The notes under the pieces were generated by a model, which was not told where the DNA came from, made no database searches, and saw only the letters and a list, made by a program, of their open reading frames with translations. A program made the position numbers and the translations under genes. 64,000 nucleotides of DNA from Streptomyces sp. MH60 (GTDB taxonomy: Bacteria > Actinomycetota > Actinomycetes > Streptomycetales > Streptomycetaceae): assembly GCF_002939385.1 (NCBI RefSeq), contig NZ_MULI01000020.1:1-64000 (forward strand), read 5' to 3'. Every line of letters begins with the position of its first letter. The first letter of the stretch is position 1. Shown in pieces: positions 45,312-55,188 of this stretch.

Positions 45312-46766
45312 TCAGAACGGGTAGTCGGCGATGTCCGGGCGGACCGTGAGCCACTGGGTCTCGGTGAACGCCTCGACGTTGGCCGCGGCGCCGCCGAACC
45401 GGGAACCGGTGCCGGAGGCCTTGACCCCGCCGAAGGGGGCGTTGGGCTCGTCGCTGACCGTCTGCTCGTTGATGTGCACCTTGCCGGAGTCGATCCGGTC
45501 GGCGAGCTTCATCGCCGTACCCACGTCGCCGAGGATGCCGACCGACAGCCCGTACTCGCAGTCGTTGACGATCCGCGCGGCCTCCTCCGGGGTGGAGAAG
45601 GAGATGACGGGCGCGACCGGGCCGAAGATCTCCTCGCGCCAGGCCGGCATGTCCGTCGTCAGGCCGGTCAGCACGGTGGCGCGGTAGCCGGCGCCGTCGA
45701 TCTCGCCGCCCGCGGCGACCTTGGCACCCGCCGCGACGCTGTCGGTGACGATGCCGTGCACCCGCTCCAGCTGCCGGCGGTCGATGATCGGACCCAGCGC
45801 CACGTCCTCCCGCGCCGGGTCGCCCACCGGCAGCGCCTCCGCCTTCGCGGCGAGCGCGGCGGTGTACTCCTCGACCAGCGACTCGTGCACGAGGTGCCGG
45901 CCGGTCGTCATGCAGATCTGCCCCTGGTGCAGGTACGAGCCGAACGCGCCCGCCGAGGCGGCCTTCGCCACGTCCGCGCCGGGCAGCACGACCAGCGCGT
46001 TGTTGCCGCCCAGCTCCAGGTGCGCCCGCTTCAGCAGCCGCCCGGCCTGCTCGCCGATGGCCCGCCCGACCGGAGTGGAACCGGTGAACGAGATCACCCG
46101 GACCTCGGGCGCCTCCACGACCGCCCGGCCGACCGACCCGTCGCCCGGCAGCAGGTGCAGGACACCGGCCGGAAGCCCCGCCTCCTCGAAGATCCGGGCG
46201 ATGACGACACCGCCGCTCACCGCGGTGCGCGGGTCCGGCTTCAGCAGCACGGCGTTGCCGAGCGCCAGCGCGGGGGCCACCGAACGCAGGCCGAGGATGA
46301 GCGGGAAGTTGAAGGGGGCGATCACGCTGACGACACCGGCGGGGCGGCGCCGGGCGAGCGACCAGCGGGCGTCCTCCGAGGTGAGCACCTCGCCCTGGGG
46401 ATGCGTCGGCAGCCCGGCGCACTCGAAGCACTCGCCGATCGCCAGCCCCGCCTCGAAGCCCGCCTTGGACCGCACCGAGCCGGCCTCGCGCACCAGCCAG
46501 TCCTCGATCTCGGCGGCGTGCTCGGTGAACAGCTCCCCGGCGCGCCGCAGCACCGCGGCCCGCCGCTGCGGCGAGGTCGCCGCCCACTCACGCTGGGCCT
46601 CGGCGGCCCGGGCGGCGGCGCGGTTCACGTCCTCGGCCGTGGCCAGGCCCACCGTGCCGAGCCGGTCACCGGTGGCGGGCTCGATCACCGGCTGCCCGGT
46701 GGGGGAGGCCTGCCAGCCGTCGCTGTGGAACTTCCCGCCCCAGACGTCGCTGTCCAGGAGTGTCAT
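45312..46766 (-). CDS. Benzaldehyde dehydrogenase (NAD(P)+), ALDH family
   Basis: A 484-residue aldehyde dehydrogenase. Catalytic Glu is in HLELGGNNALVVL, catalytic Cys in HQGQICMTTGRHLV, and the cofactor loop is FTGSTPVGRAIGEQAG. The C-terminal segments EEIFGPVAPVISF and PFGGVKASGTGSRFGG are family standard. Its place between a benzoylformate decarboxylase gene and an aromatic-acid carrier makes benzaldehyde the likely substrate, giving benzoate. The 75-base gap upstream holds a short tandem repeat. Confidence 0.87.
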   Translation of the reverse strand: MTLLDSDVWGGKFHSDGWQASPTGQPVIEPATGDRLGTVGLATAEDVNRAAARAAEAQREWAATSPQRRAAVLRRAGELFTEHAAEIEDWLVREAGSVRSKAGFEAGLAIGECFECAGLPTHPQGEVLTSEDARWSLARRRPAGVVSVIAPFNFPLILGLRSVAPALALGNAVLLKPDPRTAVSGGVVIARIFEEAGLPAGVLHLLPGDGSVGRAVVEAPEVRVISFTGSTPVGRAIGEQAGRLLKRAHLELGGNNALVVLPGADVAKAASAGAFGSYLHQGQICMTTGRHLVHESLVEEYTAALAAKAEALPVGDPAREDVALGPIIDRRQLERVHGIVTDSVAAGAKVAAGGEIDGAGYRATVLTGLTTDMPAWREEIFGPVAPVISFSTPEEAARIVNDCEYGLSVGILGDVGTAMKLADRIDSGKVHINEQTVSDEPNAPFGGVKASGTGSRFGGAAANVEAFTETQWLTVRPDIADYPF

Positions 46767-46780
46767 CGTCGTCCCTCTCG

Positions 46781-46819
46781 TCGGGGTCTTCGGTCGGGGT
46801 CTTCGGTTGGGGTCTTCCG
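46781..46819. repeat. Three tandem copies of a 13-base unit
   Basis: TCGGGGTCTTCGG is repeated twice exactly and once with three differences, in the gap between the mdlC and aldehyde dehydrogenase genes. On the transcribed strand it lies about 15 bases before the aldehyde dehydrogenase start, so unit number could affect translation. Confidence 0.65.
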
Positions 46820-46841
46820 TCGGGTTCGGGTCCGCGTCGGT

Positions 46842-48428
46842 TCAGGAGGGGGTGGTGAGCGTCGTGTCCACCTGGATCAGCCGGGGGTAATCCGGCGTCT
46901 CGGCGAGCGCGGCGCGCAGCTCCGCCGCCCCGCCGACGTGCTGGGCGCGGACGCCGTAGCCCTCCGCGACGCGGGTGAAGTCCAGGCCCGGGATGTCGAG
47001 CCCGGGCGCGTCCGGCACCCCGAGCAGACCGCCGAACCAGCGCAGCGCCCCGTACGTGCCGTTGCGCAGCAGTACGACGGTCAGCGGGACCCGGTGCTGC
47101 GCGGCCGTCCACAGGGCGGTGATGCCGTAGTTGGCCGAACCGTCCCCGATCACGCCGACCACCGGACGGCCGGGCTGGGCCATCGCGACACCGACCGCGC
47201 CGGGCAGCCCGAAACCGAGGCCGCCGGCCGCCGGGAAGTAGTAGGAGCCCCGACGGCGCAGGTCCATCTGCCGCCACCACGCCGCGTTGGTCGACGTCGA
47301 CTCGACGACGTACGCGGTGTCCTCGGGCATCTCCTCGCGCAGCGCGGCGAAGACCTGCTCGGGGTGGAGCCCCGGCCCCTCGGCGGTGAGCGGCTCCGGC
47401 ACGGGCCGGTAGGCGTCCGCGCCGACGGGGGCACCGGTCGCGTCCAGCGACTCCAGGAGTACGTCGATGACGGCACCCGGGTCCGCGACCAGCGCCTCGC
47501 CCATCGGCGCCCGCGCGGCGGCGGAGGCGTCCTCGGTCACCTGGATCAGCCGGGTGCCCTCGGGCAGGTACCGGCCGGGCAGGTGCTCGTGGTAGCGGAA
47601 GACCGGCGCGCCCAGCACGAGCACCAGGTCGTGGCCCTCGAACGCCTCCGAGACCGGCGCGATCCCGGCGGGCAGCACGCCCCGGAACTGCGGATGCCGG
47701 TTCGGGAACGGCAGCCGGAACTGCGAGGGCGCCGCCCACACCGGACCGCCCAGGCGCTCGGCCAGCCGTACGGCGTCGTCGAAGCGGCCGGCCGAGTCGA
47801 TGTCGCCGCCCAGCACGAGCGCGGGGCGCCGGGCCGAGGCGACCCGCTCCCCGAGCCACCGGCGCTGCTCGCCGCCCGGCACCGAGGCCCGCAGCACCCG
47901 CCGGTCGAGCACGGCCAGGGCGTTGTCGTCGACCTCGGCGGACCAGTCGTCGTACGGCACCGACAGGTAGGTCGGCCGGCGCTGGAGCCGCGCCTCGAAG
48001 ACGGCCTGGGCGAGCGCGCGCGGCACGTCCCCGGCGCACGCCGGTTCCGCCGCCCAGCCGACCAGCGGCTTCATCAGGGCGGGGGCGTCGATGCTGGCCA
48101 GGTTGGCCTCGGGGCCGATGGCGGGGCGCACCTGCTGCCCGGCCACCAGCACGAGCGGTGTACGGGAGGCGACGGCGTTCGTCAGGGCGCCCATCGCGTT
48201 GCCGGAACCGGAGGCGGCGTGCAGGTTGACCAGCACCGGGCGGCCGGTCGCCTGGGCGTACCCGTCGGCCATGCCGACGACGGCGCCCTCGTGCAGACCG
48301 AGGACGTAGCGGAAGCCGTCGGGCAGTCCGGCGAGGAAGGGCAGCTCGTTGGAGCCCGGATTGCCGAAGACGGTGGTGAGCCCCTGGCGCTCCAGGAAAG
48401 CGTGGGAGACACGGCGCACGGATGGCAC
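46842..48428 (-). CDS. mdlC: Benzoylformate decarboxylase
   Basis: A 528-residue ThDP enzyme that turns benzoylformate into benzaldehyde and CO2. It starts with VFGNPGSNELPFLAGLP, holds the catalytic Glu in GLHEGAVVGMADGYAQATG and the ThDP/Mg site from VIGDGSANYGITALWTAAQ to LRNGTYGAL. HAASGSGNAMGAL has the active-site Ser seen in benzoylformate decarboxylases. GTG at 48428 has AAAGGA at 7 bases. It leads the aromatic operon and diverges from a LysR gene; mandelate dehydrogenase is not in the window. Confidence 0.88.
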   Translation of the reverse strand: MPSVRRVSHAFLERQGLTTVFGNPGSNELPFLAGLPDGFRYVLGLHEGAVVGMADGYAQATGRPVLVNLHAASGSGNAMGALTNAVASRTPLVLVAGQQVRPAIGPEANLASIDAPALMKPLVGWAAEPACAGDVPRALAQAVFEARLQRRPTYLSVPYDDWSAEVDDNALAVLDRRVLRASVPGGEQRRWLGERVASARRPALVLGGDIDSAGRFDDAVRLAERLGGPVWAAPSQFRLPFPNRHPQFRGVLPAGIAPVSEAFEGHDLVLVLGAPVFRYHEHLPGRYLPEGTRLIQVTEDASAAARAPMGEALVADPGAVIDVLLESLDATGAPVGADAYRPVPEPLTAEGPGLHPEQVFAALREEMPEDTAYVVESTSTNAAWWRQMDLRRRGSYYFPAAGGLGFGLPGAVGVAMAQPGRPVVGVIGDGSANYGITALWTAAQHRVPLTVVLLRNGTYGALRWFGGLLGVPDAPGLDIPGLDFTRVAEGYGVRAQHVGGAAELRAALAETPDYPRLIQVDTTLTTPS

Positions 48429-48523
48429 GGACGTTCCTTTCGGAAGTGACGCGGGACACGCTAGGCACCCCGCGACATGGGCACCAATAGATGTTTCGCC
48501 ATTGCGATATAGAGTCCGTCGAT

Positions 48524-49459
48524 ATGGGCACCTTCGATCTCAACCTGGCGCGCGTCTTCGTGCTGCTCTACGAGACCGGCAGCGTCACGGCCACCGCCGA
48601 GACGCTGCACGTCACGCAGCCCACCGTCAGCTACAGCCTGGGCAAGCTGCGCCGGCACTTCGACGACGAGCTGTTCCGCCGCAACGGACGCGGGCTGACC
48701 CCCACCGCCGGTGCCCGGCGGCTGTACCTGCCGCTCCAGCGGGCGCTGGCGGAGATCGACGGGACGGTCCGCCAGGGCGACGTCTTCGACGCCGGGAGCA
48801 TGTCGGGCCGCTTCACCATCGCCCTGTCCGACCTCGGCGAGGCCACGCTGCTGCCGAGGCTCGTGGCCGCCGCGCGCGAGCGGGCGCCGGGGGTGTCCTT
48901 CACCGTCCGCCCCTTCGACGTGGAGGACGCCGAGGGGCAGCTGCGCCGCGGCGACCTCGACGCGTTCGTGGCCACCCCGGTGATCACCTCGCACCTCACC
49001 GTGCGCATTCCGCTCTTCCGTGAGCGCTACGTCCTGATGGTCGCCGCGGACCATCCGCGCGTGCGGGGCGACGCGGTCACCCCGGCGGACCTCGCGGCCG
49101 AGCACCACGCGACCGTGTTCGGACCGAGCGGCCACGTCACCCCCAGGGCCCTGCTGGGCGCCCACGGGCTCCTGGAACGGGTGGCCGTGGACGCCACCCG
49201 CTTCTCGATGCTGCCCTACCTGCTGGAACAGACCGACCTGGTGGCCATCGTCCCCGAGTACGTCGGCGAGGTCTTCACGGCCTCCCACCGGGTGCGCCTG
49301 GTACGGCTGCCGTTCGAGACCGAGCCCATCGAGATCGCCCTGTACGCACGGCACGAGTCCTCCCGCAGCCCGGCCCAGCGCTGGCTCGTGCGGTTCCTGG
49401 CCGAGGTGCTGGGCGAGCAGGTGAGCGCGGCCCAACTGCCGCCGTCGAGCCGTCGTTAG
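48524..49459 (+). CDS. LysR-family regulator of the benzoylformate operon
   Basis: A 311-residue regulator with an N-terminal HTH (residues 5-65: LNLARVFVLLYETGSVTATAETLHVTQPTVSYSLGKLRRHF) and a NodD/SyrM-like sensor domain (LFRERYVLMVAADHPRVRG). It diverges from mdlC with 95 bases between, containing the A/T-rich stretch CAATAGATGTTTCGCCATTGCGATATAG where its site probably lies. It most likely activates mdlC when an aromatic acid is present. Peptidase E follows 10 bases after its stop and may be cotranscribed. Confidence 0.85.
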   Translation: MGTFDLNLARVFVLLYETGSVTATAETLHVTQPTVSYSLGKLRRHFDDELFRRNGRGLTPTAGARRLYLPLQRALAEIDGTVRQGDVFDAGSMSGRFTIALSDLGEATLLPRLVAAARERAPGVSFTVRPFDVEDAEGQLRRGDLDAFVATPVITSHLTVRIPLFRERYVLMVAADHPRVRGDAVTPADLAAEHHATVFGPSGHVTPRALLGAHGLLERVAVDATRFSMLPYLLEQTDLVAIVPEYVGEVFTASHRVRLVRLPFETEPIEIALYARHESSRSPAQRWLVRFLAEVLGEQVSAAQLPPSSRR

Positions 49460-49469
49460 GATCACCGCC

Positions 49470-50210
49470 ATGACGGCACCCGAACCCACCATCCTCGCCA
49501 CCTCGGGCGGCCACCGCGCGGGCGGCCGGACCATGGTGGCCTTCGACGCCCTGGTCCACCACGCGGTGGACCTCTCGGGCGCGCACGGCCGACGCCCCCG
49601 CGTCCTGTACGTGGGCACCGCCATAGGGGACGCCGAGCACTTCACCGCCCGCATGACGGAGGCCGCCCGCGTCGCCGGGTTCGACCTGACACCGCTGCAC
49701 CTGTTCCCCATGCCCAACGTCGAGGACATCGAGGAGACCGTGCTCGCCCAGGACGTCGTCTGGGTCATGGGCGGATCGGTGGCCAACCTGCTGGCCGTGT
49801 GGCGCGTGCACGGCCTGGACCGGATCATGCGCCGGGCCTGGGAGGCGGGCGTGGTGCTCAGCGGCGTGAGCGCGGGCTCCCTGTGCTGGTTCCAGGGCGG
49901 CGCCACCGACTCCTTCGGACCCGAACTGCGCCCGATCACCGACGCGTTGGACTTCCTGCCCTACGGCAACGGGGTCCACTACGACGTCGACCCGGGCCGC
50001 CGCCCGCTGATCCACCGGCTCGTCGCCGACGGCACCCTGCCGACGGCCCACTGCACGGACGACGGCGTCGGCCTCGTCTACCGCGGCACCGAACTGGTGG
50101 AGGCGGTCACCGAAGTCCCGGGCAAGGGCGCCTACGTGGTGGTACGCGACGGTGACACCGCGGTCGAGGCGAGGCTGGAGCCGCGCGAGCTGCCCGGTCC
50201 GCGGCGGTGA
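49470..50210 (+). CDS. Peptidase E-like serine hydrolase (S51)
   Basis: A 246-residue enzyme of the Asp-dipeptidase/cyanophycinase superfamily. The nucleophile is S134 in [27 protein letters not shown] and [25 protein letters not shown] are also typical. Members remove Asp-X dipeptides or related substrates. It starts 10 bases after the LysR gene. Its stop codon is followed directly, in the same frame, by a stretch of start-less coding sequence (next entry), so the 3' side has been rearranged. Confidence 0.82.
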   Translation: MTAPEPTILATSGGHRAGGRTMVAFDALVHHAVDLSGAHGRRPRVLYVGTAIGDAEHFTARMTEAARVAGFDLTPLHLFPMPNVEDIEETVLAQDVVWVMGGSVANLLAVWRVHGLDRIMRRAWEAGVVLSGVSAGSLCWFQGGATDSFGPELRPITDALDFLPYGNGVHYDVDPGRRPLIHRLVADGTLPTAHCTDDGVGLVYRGTELVEAVTEVPGKGAYVVVRDGDTAVEARLEPRELPGPRR

Positions 50211-50570
50211 CCCGTCCGCGCAGACGAACGGGACAACGCCGCACGGGCGGGACAGGCCGCCGCGGGCAAGGCGAGTGACGCCGCGTCGGCGGCCAAGGCC
50301 GGCGCCCAGCGTTCCGCCGACGCCGCGAACGGCGCCGTGCAGACGGCGGCCAAGACCGTCGCGGCCGGCCGCCAGGCCGTCGTCACCACCTCGGAACAGG
50401 TCGCGGCCACGGCGAAGACGGCGTGGACGGTGGTCGCCCAGCGCAAACTCGTCGCCGCCGGGGTGTGCGCCGGCCTCACCGCCGTCACCGCCGCGTCCTA
50501 CGCGATGGGCCGCCGCGCCGGGCGTCACACGCACGGTCCCCTCACCCGTCTCACCGGCGGCCGGATCTGA
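50211..50570 (+). pseudogene. 5'-truncated gene for an Ala/Lys-rich membrane-tethered protein
   Basis: Directly after the peptidase E stop, in the same frame, 42 codons of well-biased coding sequence run without any ATG, GTG or TTG ([36 protein letters not shown]) into the first possible start, GTG at 50337. The 77 residues from there contain an Ala/Val-rich helix and a TM segment ([20 protein letters not shown]). The upstream heptads continue the same helix, so the true start seems to have been lost, probably by a deletion joined to peptidase E. A short functional protein from 50337 is possible. Confidence 0.55.
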
Positions 50571-50658
50571 CACCGGCCACCACGCACGGCACCACTCCCC
50601 GGACAGGGGAAGATGGGACTCGCGAGCGAAGTCCCGACCTACGCGGAGGAGTGGGCGC

Positions 50659-52299
50659 ATGCAGCACGACCGAGCCGGCCGGCCGGCCGGCCCCGAGGAC
50701 CTGATCGACGTCGCCCGGCTGGTGACGGCGTACTACGCCCTGCACCCGGACCCGGCGGAGCCGGGGCAGCGCGTGGCCTTCGGAACGTCCGGACACCGGG
50801 GTTCGTCCCTGGCGGCGGCGTTCAACGAGGACCACATCGCCGCCACCAGCCAGGCCATCTGCGAGTACCGCTCGGCACAGGGCACCGACGGCCCGCTCTT
50901 CCTGGGCGCCGACACCCACGCCCTGTCCGAGCCCGCACGGGTCACCGCACTGGAGGTGTTCGCCGCCAACGACGTGACCGTCCGCATCGACAGCGCGGAC
51001 GGCTACACCCCCACCCCGGCGGTCTCCCACGCCATCCTCACCCACAACCGGGGCCGCACCTCGGGCCTCGCCGACGGCGTGGTCGTCACCCCCTCGCACA
51101 ACCCGCCCGCCGACGGCGGCTTCAAGTACAACCCGCCCAACGGCGGCCCCGCGGGCTCGGACGCCACCTCCTGGATCCAGGACCGGGCGAACGAGATCAT
51201 CGCGGCCGGACTGAAGGACGTACGGCGCATCCCCTACGCGCGGGCGCTCGCCGCCCCCGGCACCGGCCGCCACGACTTCCTCGACGCCTACGTCCGCGAC
51301 CTGCCGAGCGTCCTCGACCTCGACGCGATCCGCTCCGCGGGCGTGCGCATCGGCGCGGACCCGCTGGGCGGCGCCTCCGTGGCCTACTGGGGACGGATCG
51401 CCGAGGAGCACCGCCTCGACCTGACGGTGGTCAACCCGCTCACCGACCCGACCTGGCGCTTCATGACGCTGGACTGGGACGGCAAGATCCGCATGGACTG
51501 CTCGTCCCCGCACGCCATGGCCTCCCTGATCGAGCGGCGCGACCGCTTCACCATCGCCACGGGCAACGACGCCGACGCCGACCGCCACGGCATCGTCACC
51601 CCCGACGGCGGCCTGATGAACCCCAACCACTACCTCGCCACCGCCATCGCCTACCTCTACGCCCACCGCGCGGACTGGCCGGCCGACGCGGGCGTGGGCA
51701 AGACGCTGGTGTCCTCCGGCATGATCGACCGGGTCGCCGCCGACCTCGGCCGCCGCCTGGTCGAAGTGCCCGTGGGCTTCAAGTGGTTCGTGGACGGGCT
51801 GGTCGACGGCTCCCTCGGCTTCGGCGGCGAGGAGTCCGCCGGGGCGTCGTTCCTGCGCCGGGACGGCTCCGTGTGGACCACCGACAAGGACGGCATCATC
51901 CTCGCCCTGCTCGCCTCCGAGATCACCGCCGTCACCGGCGAGACCCCCTCCGAGCACTACGCCGCGCTCACCGCCCGGTTCGGCGAGCCCGCGTACGCCC
52001 GCATCGACGCCCCCGCCACCCGCGAGGAGAAGGCCCGGCTGGCCAAGCTGTCCCCGGCCCAGGTCACGGCCGACACCCTCGCCGGGGAGGCGGTCACCGG
52101 CGTGCTCACCGAGGCGCCCGGCAACGGCGCCCCGATCGGCGGCATCAAGGTGACCACCGAGAACGCCTGGTTCGCGGCCCGGCCCTCCGGCACCGAGGAC
52201 GTCTACAAGATCTACGGCGAGTCGTTCCTCGGCGCGGACCACCTCCGGCAGGTGCAGGACGAGGCCAAGCTCGTCGTCCTCGGCGCCCTGGGCGGCTGA
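50659..52299 (+). CDS. pgm: Phosphoglucomutase (alpha-D-glucose phosphate-specific)
   Basis: A 546-residue enzyme interconverting glucose 1- and 6-phosphate. The phosphorylated Ser is S146 in [22 protein letters not shown], the metal loop is [13 protein letters not shown], the sugar-binding loop [12 protein letters not shown] and the phosphate loop near the end [15 protein letters not shown]. Length and motifs match the Pgm (not Mrs/GlmM) group. ATG at 50659 has GGAGGAG upstream. A hairpin terminator follows. Confidence 0.93.
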   Translation: MQHDRAGRPAGPEDLIDVARLVTAYYALHPDPAEPGQRVAFGTSGHRGSSLAAAFNEDHIAATSQAICEYRSAQGTDGPLFLGADTHALSEPARVTALEVFAANDVTVRIDSADGYTPTPAVSHAILTHNRGRTSGLADGVVVTPSHNPPADGGFKYNPPNGGPAGSDATSWIQDRANEIIAAGLKDVRRIPYARALAAPGTGRHDFLDAYVRDLPSVLDLDAIRSAGVRIGADPLGGASVAYWGRIAEEHRLDLTVVNPLTDPTWRFMTLDWDGKIRMDCSSPHAMASLIERRDRFTIATGNDADADRHGIVTPDGGLMNPNHYLATAIAYLYAHRADWPADAGVGKTLVSSGMIDRVAADLGRRLVEVPVGFKWFVDGLVDGSLGFGGEESAGASFLRRDGSVWTTDKDGIILALLASEITAVTGETPSEHYAALTARFGEPAYARIDAPATREEKARLAKLSPAQVTADTLAGEAVTGVLTEAPGNGAPIGGIKVTTENAWFAARPSGTEDVYKIYGESFLGADHLRQVQDEAKLVVLGALGG

Positions 52300-52338
52300 C
52301 GCCGCACCACCGACGCCGTACGGCGGTCCCCGGGCCGG

Positions 52339-53535
<1,197 letters not shown>

Positions 53536-53684
53536 GTGGCCACCCCCCCCAAGTCCGGCCGTGCGGCCCCGGCGACCGCCGCGGCCCGACTACGTGGTCA
53601 ACAGGATCGGTCACCCGCCCGACGCCGACCAGCCCCGGAACCCGCCGAGTCGGACCGCTCCGCGCCTGCCGGGCCGGGCGGCCC

Positions 53685-53822
53685 GGAGACCGGGCGCGCC
53701 TCCGCGCTCTGGGCTGCGACGGCGGCGAGTGGCTCCCGCGCGCCCTCACCGGACCGCGTCTCGCGGCCGAGGGCATCGACATCTCCGAGAGCGCGCTCGG
53801 CCACGATTCCCGCCGCGCGGGT
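53685..53822 (+). pseudogene. Fragment of a SAM-dependent methyltransferase
   Basis: A short plus-strand stretch reads ALGCDGGEWLPRALTG, then LAAEGIDISESALGH, which is the SAM-binding core of a class I methyltransferase (LDLGCGxGEWL, GIDISExAL). The Gly-rich loop is damaged (GCDGGE) and neither the rest of the domain nor a start is present. It is a relic. The remainder of 53536-53905 holds no intact gene; VVNRIGHPPD in another frame may belong to the same broken gene. Confidence 0.5.
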
Positions 53823-53905
53823 CGTGATGGGGCGGGTGATGTTTGCCGGATTCGGGGGTAGACGGGCTGGCGTAGCGGTCAAGGCTCAGGAAGAGGGCGG
53901 ATCGG

Positions 53906-54373
53906 ATGGACGGGGCTGCCCACACGGGGGACCGGCTGAGTGACGTACCGGTCAAGGTTTCGGCGGAGTACCAGGGCAGGCCCGGCGACATCGCCAGGGG
54001 CCGGGAACTGGCCGGGGCGTTCCTGGCACGCGTGCGCGAGGCTCAGGGCGCCGCGGTGTCCGACCGCGCGGTGGAAGTGGTGCAGCTGGTGGTCAGCGAG
54101 CTGCTGACGAACGCCTGCAAGTACGCGCCCGGCCCGTCGCTGGTCGAACTCGAACTGGCGGAGGACCGGGTGGAGGTCACGGTGTGGGACAGCGCGCCGG
54201 TGCTGCCCGTGCCCGCGACCGCCGACCCCGGCCGGATCGGCCGGCACGGGCTGGAGATCGTCACGGCCGTCTGCGAGAGCTTCGAGGTGCACCGGGAACC
54301 GGTCGGCAAGCGCATGAGGGCCGCGGTGGGTCTCACCGGCCAGCCGACCGCCCCCCTCGGCCGGCCTGCCTGA
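53906..54373 (+). CDS. Anti-sigma-like ATP-binding protein (HATPase, RsbW/SpoIIAB type)
   Basis: A 155-residue histidine-kinase-like ATPase domain. The N box is SELLTNACKYAPG, the G1 box VWDSAP and the G2 region GRHGLEIVTAV. It has no sensor domain or His phosphorylation site. Such proteins in Streptomyces bind sigma factors or STAS proteins; the STAS-like protein at 39.5 kb and the PP2C at 55 kb would fit a partner-switching set but are not adjacent. AGAGGG precedes the ATG. Confidence 0.82.
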   Translation: MDGAAHTGDRLSDVPVKVSAEYQGRPGDIARGRELAGAFLARVREAQGAAVSDRAVEVVQLVVSELLTNACKYAPGPSLVELELAEDRVEVTVWDSAPVLPVPATADPGRIGRHGLEIVTAVCESFEVHREPVGKRMRAAVGLTGQPTAPLGRPA

Positions 54374-54492
54374 CCCTCCACCGCACGCGGCGACGAGCCT
54401 GTGGCCGCACGGGGGCGCCATCGGCCTGTGCGGCAGCATGTCATCGGCCTGAGCAGCACGGCCACCTCGGCCGTCGTACGCGGCGGCCCCGG

Positions 54493-55047
54493 CTACCGGT
54501 CGCCCGGCCGAGGGGCCCCGGCGCGGAGTCGGTACACGACACAGCGGCGCAGGGGGCTGTCCTCGGGGATCTCCGGGTCGTCGAAGTCGTCGGCCGGGTC
54601 GTAGGTCATGCCGAGCCGGTCCATCACCGCCCGCGAGCGCAGGTTGCCGGCCGTGGTCACCGCGAGCACCTCCGGCAGTGCGAGGCACTCGAAGGCGTGG
54701 GTCACCGCGGCCCGCGCGGCCTCGGTGGCATAGCCGTGGCCCCAGGCCGGGCGGGCCAGGCGCCAGCCCGCCTCCACCCCGGTGAACGGCATGCCGTCCT
54801 CCACGGGATCGAGCCCGGCGAAGCCGATGAACTCGCCGGTGGCGGCGATCTCCACCGCCCACCAGCCCCAGCCCCGCCGGTCGAGGTCGGCCTGGAAGCG
54901 GGCCACGGACGCCTCGCTCTGCGCCCGGGTCAGGACCTGCGGGAAGTACGCGCGAACCACCGGATCGGCGTTCATGGCCGCCCACGGGTCCAGGTCGGAC
55001 GTCCGCCAGTCGCGGAGCACGAGACGATCGGTTCGAAGTTCGGGCAT
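54493..55047 (-). CDS. GNAT N-acetyltransferase (RimJ/RimL-like)
   Basis: A 184-residue acetyltransferase. It begins ELRTDRLVLRDWRTSDLDPWAAMNADP and has WRLARPAWGHGYATEAARAAVTHAFE with the acetyl-CoA loop RxxxGxG/A replaced by the family form PAWGHGYA. The RimJ-like group modifies protein N-termini or small amines. TACCTT ends 6 bases before the ATG and no ribosome site is present, so the message is probably leaderless. Confidence 0.83.
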   Translation of the reverse strand: MPELRTDRLVLRDWRTSDLDPWAAMNADPVVRAYFPQVLTRAQSEASVARFQADLDRRGWGWWAVEIAATGEFIGFAGLDPVEDGMPFTGVEAGWRLARPAWGHGYATEAARAAVTHAFECLALPEVLAVTTAGNLRSRAVMDRLGMTYDPADDFDDPEIPEDSPLRRCVVYRLRAGAPRPGDR

Positions 55048-55188
55048 CACGCGAAGGTACGGCGTCCGGCCCGGCGGAGCGACCGGATTACGCGTCCGGG
55101 GCCTCCCCCCTTCGGCCGCACGGAGCGGTTCGTCCCCGCCCGCCGGGGGAACCTGGCGGGAGGACGGCATCGGAAGGCTGTGAGGGTC

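Noticed and set aside
42940..46587. A 1215-residue minus-strand frame
   Set aside because: It runs out of frame through the aldehyde dehydrogenase and MFS genes and antisense to the PepSY gene. It is open only because of GC content.
53841..53865. GTTT and GGGTAG as a SigB-type promoter for the HATPase gene
   Set aside because: Spacing of 11 bases is below the usual 14-16, so it is not annotated.
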